Source: Inquilinus sp042743185
Lineage (GTDB): Bacteria > Pseudomonadota > Alphaproteobacteria > DSM-16000 > Inquilinaceae
Assembly (NCBI RefSeq): GCF_042743185.1
Contig: NZ_JBHYMS010000014.1
Span: 62,001 to 126,000, forward strand
Reading direction: 5' to 3'
DNA: 64,000 nucleotides
The position numbers and the translations under genes were made by a program. Positions 8,795 through 16,918 of the stretch are shown piece by piece. Position 1 is the first letter of the stretch; each line of letters begins with the position of its first letter. The notes beneath the pieces were generated by a model. It saw only the letters and a list, made by a program, of their open reading frames with translations, was not told where the DNA came from and searched no databases.

Positions 8795-10366
8795 ATGTCC
8801 GACACCATCGATCAGATCCGGGACGCCTACGACACGGTCCCGTATGAGTCCCATTCCTTCCCGACCACGTCCCCCGACCACCTCGAGACGGTCGCGCATC
8901 TCTTCGGCCTGTCGGCCCCGAAGGTCGCGACCAGCCGGGTGCTGGAGCTGGGCTGCGCGTCCGGCGGCAACATCCTGCCGCTCGCGGTGCGCTACCCGGA
9001 GAGCCGCGTGGTCGGTATCGACCTGTCGCCGGTCCAGATCGACGCGGGACGGAGAGCCATCGCCGAACTCGGGCTGAGCAACATCGAGCTGCACCAGGGC
9101 GATCTGAGCGAGATCGCCCCGACGCTCGGGGTCTTCGACTACATCATCTGCCACGGCGTCTACAGCTGGGTGCCGCCGGAAGTGCGGGAGGCGATCCTTC
9201 GCGTCTGCCGCGAGAACCTCGCCCCGGACGGCGTCGCCTTCGTCAGCTACAACTGCTATCCCGGCTGGAAGGCGAAGGAGGTCATCCGCGACGCCATGAT
9301 CCTGCGCGGCCGCCAAGCGGGGTCGAAGGAACAGCCGCTGGCCTATGCCCGGGGGATGATCGATTTCCTCTCCGGCGTCACCGCCCCCGACAGCCTGATG
9401 GGCCGCATCGTGGCCGAGCAGAGCGGCGCGCTGAAGTCGTTCCACGAATCCTACCTCCAGCACGAGTTCCTCGAGCTCTACAACGCGCCCTGCTATTTCG
9501 GGGACTTCGTCGCGGCGGCGGAGAAGACCGGGCTGGCCTATCTCGGCGATGCGGTGCCGTCGTCGATGTTCGCCGCCAATTTCGGCGAAGCCGTCGCCGG
9601 TCCGTTGCTGCAGGAATGCGGCGACAGCCAGGTCCGGCTCGAGCAGTATCTCGACTTCGTCAGCAACCGGACATTTCGCCAGACCCTCCTGGTCCATGCC
9701 GACCGGGCCGGCGATATCCGCTACCGCCTCGACGGCGAGCGGCTGCGGGCGCTCCATGTCGCCGCCTTCCTGCCGCCCCAGGGAGACGCCGTGCTGGACG
9801 ATGCGCCGCGGCCCTACGGCCCGCCGAGCCTCCGCCCCGTGATACTGCCGCGGCGATCGGTCAAGGCGGCGGCGGCGGCGCTGACCGCGGCCTGGCCGGG
9901 GACGCTGGATTTCCGGTCGCTGATGGCGGCGGTCGAGGCCGCCCTCCCCGGCGAGATGCCGGCCGAAGCCGAAGCCGAGGTGACCGATCTCGTCGAACTG
10001 CTGGTGATGCTCGATCGCGGAAAGATCCGGCTGAACCCGGTGGCCAGGCCCGGGCCGACGGTCGCGATGCCCGAAGCGTGGCGGCGTTACGCGGCCTGCA
10101 CGGCGGAGGCGGGCACGGCCCGGATCACCAATGCCTGGCACGAATCGGTCGTCCTCGACGTGGTGGAACGCTGCCTGATGGCGCATCTCGACGGAACGCA
10201 GGGGGAAGACGATTTGGTCGATCGGCTCGTCGACTGCGTCGCGAAGGGCGATCTGACCTTCCAGCTTGCCGACCGGACGGCGAGCGACCCCGACGACATC
10301 CGGCGCTGCGCCAGGGAGCACCTCGACCGGGTCAAGGCCCGGTTCCCCCAGCGCTTCGTGTTCTGA
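8795..10366 (+). CDS. SAM methyltransferase with regulatory and C-terminal domains (protein-lysine methyltransferase-like)
   Basis: A 523-residue protein. An N-terminal class I Rossmann methyltransferase domain has the SAM motif VLELGCASGG at 49-58, the acidic end VVGIDLSPVQ, and GDLSEI. A middle methyltransferase-regulatory domain follows (about 215-310, with FHESYLQHEFLE and NAPCYFGDF), then a C-terminal winged-helix-like region. This three-part layout and length match the rickettsial outer-membrane-protein lysine methyltransferases PKMT1/PKMT2 and related alphaproteobacterial proteins. The substrate here is unknown. A ribosome binding site (GGAG) precedes ATG 8795. The gene converges on the Nudix operon with 11 bases between stops. 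Confidence 0.8.
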   Translation: MSDTIDQIRDAYDTVPYESHSFPTTSPDHLETVAHLFGLSAPKVATSRVLELGCASGGNILPLAVRYPESRVVGIDLSPVQIDAGRRAIAELGLSNIELHQGDLSEIAPTLGVFDYIICHGVYSWVPPEVREAILRVCRENLAPDGVAFVSYNCYPGWKAKEVIRDAMILRGRQAGSKEQPLAYARGMIDFLSGVTAPDSLMGRIVAEQSGALKSFHESYLQHEFLELYNAPCYFGDFVAAAEKTGLAYLGDAVPSSMFAANFGEAVAGPLLQECGDSQVRLEQYLDFVSNRTFRQTLLVHADRAGDIRYRLDGERLRALHVAAFLPPQGDAVLDDAPRPYGPPSLRPVILPRRSVKAAAAALTAAWPGTLDFRSLMAAVEAALPGEMPAEAEAEVTDLVELLVMLDRGKIRLNPVARPGPTVAMPEAWRRYAACTAEAGTARITNAWHESVVLDVVERCLMAHLDGTQGEDDLVDRLVDCVAKGDLTFQLADRTASDPDDIRRCAREHLDRVKARFPQRFVF

Positions 10367-10377
10367 AGTGGCGTGGC

Positions 10378-11064
10378 CTAAGCCGCCTTCGCCGCCTCCA
10401 GCGCCACCCGGGTGGCCAGGGTCAGCGGCTGCGGCAGGGCGTCGGGGGCAAACCAGCCGATCGCGGCCAGGGCGGCCGGCTCGCGGTTGACCGGTTCGCC
10501 CGCGGCGACGGCGGCGCGCCAGACCGGCGCCACCCAATGGGTGCCGGCGGCGCGGTCGATCTGGTCGACCAGGCAGAGCAGCCCGTCGAGCCGCAGCGCG
10601 ACGCCGAGCTCCTCCGCGATCTCGCGCCGCACCGCGGCCTCGACCGTCTCGCCGAAATCGACCTTGCCGCCGGGCAGGCCCTGAGCCCGTATCTCCCACA
10701 CTCCCTGCGTCCTGCGTCGTCTTGCGGTGAGTCGGATGCGGGGGCGGGACGCGAAAAACGTATAGGGACATACGGTTGAGCGTCCCGCCCTCGCAGGCGG
10801 CCACCGCAAGACGACCCTTCGGGCCGGTTGAAAATGCCGACAGGGTGCGTCGAACGGCTTGCCCGATGCATGAGCATCGCGCTGCGCCGCCCTCCTGCCC
10901 CGTCGGCATTTTGAACCGGCGCAGGACACAGGGAGTGTGGGAGATACGGGCTGGTGCCCGGCCTCCGGCTCGCGCAGCCGCTGCACCAGCAGCAGCCGGC
11001 CGGCATCGTCGCGGATGAAGGCGCCGACGCCGAGCCGCGGAGCGCCGGTCACAGCGTCGGCCAT
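10378..11064 (-). CDS. Nudix hydrolase carrying an in-frame palindromic insertion
   Basis: A nucleoside-diphosphate-X hydrolase of the Nudix family. The frame is 228 residues, but only about 138 align with expectation. Residues 1-37 are the normal start (LGVGAFIRDDAGRLLLVQRL). Residues 38-128 are foreign, Arg- and Pro-rich and encoded by the palindromic element at 10684-10952. Residues 129-228 resume with GLPGG. The Nudix box G(x5)E(x7)REIAEELGV is complete at 133-155, so catalytic metal ligands are present. The insert falls in the loop just before the box. No stop or frameshift occurs, so an enlarged protein could be made. Last gene of a tightly overlapping operon with acylphosphatase. Confidence 0.8.
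   Translation of the reverse strand: MADAVTGAPRLGVGAFIRDDAGRLLLVQRLREPEAGHQPVSPTLPVSCAGSKCRRGRRAAQRDAHASGKPFDAPCRHFQPARRVVLRWPPARAGRSTVCPYTFFASRPRIRLTARRRRTQGVWEIRAQGLPGGKVDFGETVEAAVRREIAEELGVALRLDGLLCLVDQIDRAAGTHWVAPVWRAAVAAGEPVNREPAALAAIGWFAPDALPQPLTLATRVALEAAKAA
10684..10952. mobile_element. Two-armed palindromic element inserted in the Nudix gene
   Basis: 269 bp bounded by 33-bp terminal inverted repeats (10684-10716 and 10920-10952, one mismatch). Inside are two hairpin arms. Arm 1 pairs 10716-10729 with 10802-10815 (14 bp), then 10742-10752 with 10780-10790 (11 bp), with CGTAT/ATACG at the tip. Arm 2 pairs 10823-10841 with 10902-10920 (19 bp, one mismatch), with GATGC/GCATC inside. It encodes no transposase. 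The length and lack of stops on the minus strand keep the host frame open. No second copy is visible in this window. A clear target duplication could not be defined. Confidence 0.88.
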
Positions 11065-11336
11065 TGGGCGAAGCCGGGATGGTCGGGCGGTTCCGCCTCC
11101 GCCGTCTGCACCCGGTCGACCAGGGCCACGCTCGGCCCGCGGCGGCAGGCCGCGATCACCTGGTCGACCGCATCGGCGGGGCCGGACAGCAGCGCCTCGA
11201 CCGAGCCGTCGCGGCGGTTGCGCACCCAGCCGTCGAGCCCGGCCGCCGCGGCCTGGCCGGCCAGCCAGGCGCGGTAGCCGACGCCCTGGACCCAGCCGGT
11301 GATGCGCAGCGACACGGCCTTGCGATCAGCGCTCAT
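11049..11336 (-). CDS. acyP: Acylphosphatase
   Basis: A 95-residue acylphosphatase that hydrolyses the carboxyl-phosphate bond of acylphosphates. The two catalytic residues are in place: Arg in the GVGYRAW phosphate loop and Asn in GWVRNRRDGSVEA. The start ATGA overlaps the stop of the upstream HEPN-like gene, and its own 3' end overlaps the Nudix start by 16 bases, so the genes are translationally coupled. Length and fold order match the family exactly. Confidence 0.92.
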   Translation of the reverse strand: MSADRKAVSLRITGWVQGVGYRAWLAGQAAAAGLDGWVRNRRDGSVEALLSGPADAVDQVIAACRRGPSVALVDRVQTAEAEPPDHPGFAQWPTL

Positions 11337-11803
11337 TCCTCGTCCTCCGGTTCGTCCGGGAGCACGCCGCCGTACAGCGCTGCGGCGACCAGGCGGACGG
11401 CGTAGCGCGCCTCGGCCTCCAGCCGCTCGGCCTCGAACCAGTGCATGTCGACCGTCAGCGTCGGCGGGTCCGAGACGTGCAGCGCCCGGTTGCGGGCCCG
11501 GCGCAGCGTGTCGAAGCGCTCGTCCAACCCCGCCTCGGCGAACAGCGCCCCGGCATTGAGATAGGGGTCGACCGCGCGGCCGGAGGCGATCGCCTGTTCG
11601 CGCAGATGCGCCTCGACCACGGCGACGGCGAGGATCACGGTGGCGATCCAGGCGCCGGCGCCGAACACGGTCTCGAGCTCGACCAGCAGCGCCTGGGTGT
11701 GGTCGCCGACCGCCACGGCGGGACGCCCCCCGGTCCCGCGGCCGGCCATGACGTCGGCGAACCAGCGGGTGCGGACCTCCACCTCGTCACCGCCGCCTTT
11801 CAC
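11333..11803 (-). CDS. HEPN-like protein of unknown function
   Basis: 156 residues from GTG 11803, whose GTGA overlaps the stop of the lipoprotein gene. The protein is helical and Ala-rich. Residues near 100-120 read FDTLRRARNRALHVSDP, which matches the R-x4-H pattern of HEPN and DUF4145-type domains (RNRALH). Upstream helices (ELETVFGAGAWIATVILAVAVVEAHLRE) fit the helical bundle of that superfamily. HEPN proteins are often RNases or partners in toxin and defence systems, but this gene sits in a housekeeping-like operon with acyP and the Nudix gene, so no role can be assigned. The family call rests on one motif. Confidence 0.6.
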   Translation of the reverse strand: MKGGGDEVEVRTRWFADVMAGRGTGGRPAVAVGDHTQALLVELETVFGAGAWIATVILAVAVVEAHLREQAIASGRAVDPYLNAGALFAEAGLDERFDTLRRARNRALHVSDPPTLTVDMHWFEAERLEAEARYAVRLVAAALYGGVLPDEPEDEE

Positions 11804-12102
11804 TGGGCGAAGATCTCCTCGCATTTGCGCAGGTCGCCTTCGATCCGCGTCTTCTCTGCGCTGGGCGGGCGGTTCGGGCCGGCCAGATCCTTGATCCGGG
11901 TGCAGTAGTCGGCCCAGACGCCCATCGCCCGGTCGTCGACCCGGATCATGAAGGGGTCGGTCGGGCCTGGCGGCGCCTGCAGGTCGTCGCCGCGCATCTG
12001 GGCGATCGGCGGCGGCGGCCCCGGATTCTCCGGCGGGGTGAAGCCGTCGCCGCAGCCCGCCAGGAGCAGCGCCGGCAGGACGATACGGAGGATTCGGTTC
12101 AT
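11800..12102 (-). CDS. Small lipoprotein
   Basis: A 100-residue predicted lipoprotein. It has a charged N-terminus (MNRILR), a hydrophobic stretch and a lipobox LLAG-C with Cys17 as the lipidation site, then a Pro-rich linker (PPENPGPPPP) and a short domain with two Cys (Cys67 region and near the end, KCEEIF) that could form a disulfide. No family recognised. It lies 16 bases downstream of pccA and overlaps the next gene by four bases, so it may be expressed with pccA. Confidence 0.75.
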   Translation of the reverse strand: MNRILRIVLPALLLAGCGDGFTPPENPGPPPPIAQMRGDDLQAPPGPTDPFMIRVDDRAMGVWADYCTRIKDLAGPNRPPSAEKTRIEGDLRKCEEIFAQ

Positions 12103-12118
12103 GGCGTTCTCCCGGCCC

Positions 12119-14080
<1,962 letters not shown>

Positions 14081-14170
14081 CGTCCCTTCGGAGGCGGTCG
14101 GGCCATGGGCGCAAGATTGCGTCCCAGTCATGCCGCGCCGCAACAGGAAAGCGGTGGGGCTTGCTTCCGC

Positions 14171-14629
14171 CTACTCCCCCGCCGGCGGCAGCACGCGCCC
14201 GGCGACCGGCGAGGACAGGATCAGGGAGGAGGTGGTGGCGCCGAAGGCGGCGAGGCGCAGCAGGATCTCGTCGAGATGCTGGATCGACCGGGCCACGACC
14301 TTGAACACATAGGCGTCCTCGCCCGCGACCTCGTGACACTCCACCACCTCGGGCACGGTGCGGGCGAAGGCCTCGACCGCCGGGAACGTCTCGGCCCGGC
14401 AGCGCAGCCGGACGAAGGCGGACAGGCCGTAGCCGAGCCGGGCGCGGTCGATCTCGGCCCGGAAGCCCTTGATCACGCCCTGGTCCTCCAGCCGCTTCAC
14501 CCGCTCGGCCACCGCCGGCGGCGACAGGCCGACCAGCCGGCCGAGCTCGGCATAGCTGGCGCGGGCGTTCTCCTGCAGCGCCAGCACCAGGGTGCGACCG
14601 ATGGCATCGAGGCGGAGTTTCACGTCCAT
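14171..14629 (-). CDS. Lrp/AsnC family transcriptional regulator
   Basis: 152 residues from ATG 14629. An N-terminal winged helix-turn-helix (residues 6-55; LGRLVGLSPPAVAERVKRLEDQGVI) is followed by the RAM/AsnC ligand-binding domain (about 70-145; VVECHEVAGEDAYVFKVVAR). Such regulators form octamers and respond to amino acids. It is divergent from a LysE/RhtB exporter, the classic arrangement for amino-acid-responsive control of export. ATG 14653 in frame is an alternative start. Confidence 0.9.
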   Translation of the reverse strand: MDVKLRLDAIGRTLVLALQENARASYAELGRLVGLSPPAVAERVKRLEDQGVIKGFRAEIDRARLGYGLSAFVRLRCRAETFPAVEAFARTVPEVVECHEVAGEDAYVFKVVARSIQHLDEILLRLAAFGATTSSLILSSPVAGRVLPPAGE

Positions 14630-14643
14630 CCGAATCGCCCCCG

Positions 14644-14727
14644 TTGGTTTCAATCCCGCATTGGTTTAATCGAAGGGCCGGCGAACCACCATTCGCGATC
14701 GTTTTGTCGTAACACGACGTAACACGA
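14644..14727. promoter_or_regulatory. Divergent control region between lrp-like and lysE-like genes
   Basis: Two exact adjacent 10-bp direct repeats CGTAACACGA at 14708-14717 and 14718-14727, one helical turn apart, and a looser pair TTGGTTT at 14644-14650 and 14661-14667. Their position between an Lrp-type regulator and an exporter makes them candidate operator sites. No promoter boxes could be assigned. Confidence 0.45.
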
Positions 14728-14746
14728 GGCCGGCGGCACCCCACAC

Positions 14747-15382
14747 GTGATGACCGATCCCTTCCTGTTCGCCAAAGGCGTCGCGCTCGGTATCGCCATT
14801 GCCGCGCCGGTCGGCCCGATCGGCGTCCTCTGCATCCGCAGGACACTGATCCACGGCCCCCGCTTCGGCATCCTGACCGGCATCGGCGCCGCCTTCGCGG
14901 ACGGGCTGTTCGGTCTGATCGCCGCCTTCGGCATGGTGGCGCTGAGCGCCTGGCTGATCACCGTGAAGGACGCGCTGCACCTGGTCGGCGGCACCGTGCT
15001 GGCCGTGCTGGCCGTGCGCACCCTGCTGCATGCCGGCCATATCGAGCGCGACCCCGAGACCGGGCGGACCGAGGGCAGCGAGGTCACGGCGGTGGTCACC
15101 GCCTTCCTGCTGACCCTCAGCAATCCGATGACGATCCTGACCTTCGCCACCGCCTTCACCGCGGTCGGGCTGGCGGAAACGCTGTCCTTCGCCTCCGGCC
15201 TGATCCTGGTCGCCGGCGTGCTGCTCGGTTCCGCCTCCTGGTTCACGACGCTGAGCTTCGTCGTCTCCGCCACCGGCGGCCGCCTGACGCCGCGGACGCT
15301 CTTGTGGATCGACCGCGTCGCCGGGGTGCTGCTGCTGCTGTTTGCCGCCTACATGTTCCTGGCGCTGTATTTCCGCTGGTAG
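14747..15382 (+). CDS. LysE/RhtB family amino-acid exporter
   Basis: 211 residues, about six membrane helices. The N-terminal signature AIAAPVGPIGVLCIRRTL is typical of the LysE family, as is the second-half motif LTLSNPMTILTF. Exports an amino acid or related metabolite across the inner membrane; substrate unknown. GTG 14747 directly precedes ATG 14750, and either may be used. Divergent from the Lrp-type gene, which probably controls it. Confidence 0.88.
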   Translation: MMTDPFLFAKGVALGIAIAAPVGPIGVLCIRRTLIHGPRFGILTGIGAAFADGLFGLIAAFGMVALSAWLITVKDALHLVGGTVLAVLAVRTLLHAGHIERDPETGRTEGSEVTAVVTAFLLTLSNPMTILTFATAFTAVGLAETLSFASGLILVAGVLLGSASWFTTLSFVVSATGGRLTPRTLLWIDRVAGVLLLLFAAYMFLALYFRW

Positions 15383-15495
15383 CCGCTCCGCTTCGTTCTG
15401 GCGGATTGACAAGCCGCGCCGCTCTGGCCGAGTGTGCCCGCCCTGCCGGGAGGCTCGAGACTCCCGCCCGGAGAACTGAACGGACGCGTCCTGGT

Positions 15496-16812
15496 ATGAA
15501 TCTTTCGATCCTCCGCGCCGGTGTGGCGCTGCTCCCGCTTCTGTTCGCCGCCCAGGCGCTCGCGCAGCAGGCCGCGCCCCCGGCACCACCCGCCAAGCCG
15601 GCGGAGGCACCCGCGGCCCCGGCCGCCCAGCCGGCGCCGGCGCAAGGCCAGCCGGCGCAGGCGGCGCCGCAGGGACAGCAGATCCCGCTGCCGAAGGAAT
15701 TCAAGATCGATGCGGGCGGCTGGAAGGGCGGCGCCGTTCCCAACCCGACCAATGGTCAGTTCGCCTATTGCGGCATCCAGAAGCCCTATGACGGCAACCA
15801 GCTGCTGTCCTTCCAGATGGCTCCCGACTACGCCTTCAACGTGGCCGTGATCCGGAAGGACTGGGGGCTGAAGGAAGGCGACAAGGGCCAGGGCCGCATC
15901 CGGGTGGATGGCAGCTTCGACAAGAGCTTCGAGGCGCTGCCGGTCAACCCCGAAGCCTTCGTCCTGCCGGCCGCGGCGCAGAGCGGGGACCTGTTCCAGG
16001 CCCTGGCCAAGGGCAACAAGGCGATCGTGACCACCCCGAAGGGCGAGTACACCTTCGCCCTCAGCGGCACCGGGGCCGGCCTCGGCGCGCTGAAGAGCTG
16101 CATCGACGCCGCGCGCCAGCTGCTGACCCAGGCCCGGGCCAACACCCCGCCGGCCGACCCGCGCGCGCTGATCGGCGCCCAGGGCTTCGGCATGCCGGTG
16201 GGCGCGCTGCAGGACATCCTGAATGGCGCCGGCCTGCAGAATGTCGGCATCGCCGATCCGCGCAAGCTGCCGCGCGACCCGCTGCAGATCAACCAGGCCT
16301 GGCAGGTCGGCACCGACGGCAAGGTCGTCGGCGGCCTGCACCAGGAGCCGCGCGGCGACGCGGTCGAGATCGACCAGTTCGCCAAGCGCTATCTGGAGAT
16401 CATGAAGTCGGTCTGCGGCACCGACTGGCAGAGCAGCGACCAGCCGGCCACGATCGAGGGCCCCTATGCCGTCAAGCGGGCCGAGCTGAGCTGCACGATG
16501 AACCAGCAGAAGATCGCCGCGGCGCTGGTCTTCACCCTCGACGACAATTACTACAGCGCCTTCTTCCACCAGGCGTTGCAGACCGACAAGGCGCTGGCGG
16601 AAGACGCCTCGAACAAGCTGGCCACCTTCATCCAGACGCAGATGGCCGCGGTCGAGGCGGAGAAGCAGAAGCAGAAGCAGCAGCAGAACGGCCAGGCCGC
16701 CCCGCAAGGCGCGGCGCCGGACGCCGGCCAGCCCGCCGCCCCGGCCACGCCCGCAACGCCGCCGGCCGAGGGCGCCCAGCCGCCCGCGGCCGCGCCCGGC
16801 TCCGGCGGCTGA
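15496..16812 (+). CDS. Secreted protein with Pro/Ala-rich ends, unknown function
   Basis: 438 residues from ATG 15496. A clear signal peptide (MNLSILRAGVALLPLLFAAQALA, cleavage before QQ) is followed by a Pro/Ala/Gln-rich linker (about 25-63), a globular core (about 65-395), then Lys/Gln (EKQKQKQQQ) and another Pro/Ala-rich tail. The core has four well-spaced Cys (CGIQKP, KSCIDAAR, KSVCGTDW, LSCTMN) that could form two disulfides in the periplasm. The segment GGLHQEPRGDAVEIDQFAKRY is neutral and soluble. I recognise no domain with certainty. A terminator follows the stop. Confidence 0.75.
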   Translation: MNLSILRAGVALLPLLFAAQALAQQAAPPAPPAKPAEAPAAPAAQPAPAQGQPAQAAPQGQQIPLPKEFKIDAGGWKGGAVPNPTNGQFAYCGIQKPYDGNQLLSFQMAPDYAFNVAVIRKDWGLKEGDKGQGRIRVDGSFDKSFEALPVNPEAFVLPAAAQSGDLFQALAKGNKAIVTTPKGEYTFALSGTGAGLGALKSCIDAARQLLTQARANTPPADPRALIGAQGFGMPVGALQDILNGAGLQNVGIADPRKLPRDPLQINQAWQVGTDGKVVGGLHQEPRGDAVEIDQFAKRYLEIMKSVCGTDWQSSDQPATIEGPYAVKRAELSCTMNQQKIAAALVFTLDDNYYSAFFHQALQTDKALAEDASNKLATFIQTQMAAVEAEKQKQKQQQNGQAAPQGAAPDAGQPAAPATPATPPAEGAQPPAAAPGSGG

Positions 16813-16841
16813 CGACCGAAACCACCACGGCACGCGACACG

Positions 16842-16870
16842 AGGGCGGATCCATCCCGGATCCGCCCTTG
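16842..16870 (+). terminator. Intrinsic terminator after the secreted-protein gene
   Basis: AGGGCGGATCC pairs with GGATCCGCCCT (11-bp stem, five-base loop) and is followed by TGTTGTTT. It lies 30 bases after the stop at 16812 and before glgB. Confidence 0.75.
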
Positions 16871-16918
16871 TTGTTTCCGGCAGGAACCGGTCAAGATCAC
16901 GGGAGGATGGAGGCCTCG

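Noticed and set aside
10776..11018. Plus-strand small frames inside the palindromic element
   Set aside because: They arise from the palindromic sequence itself and have no independent start signals; no transposase is encoded.
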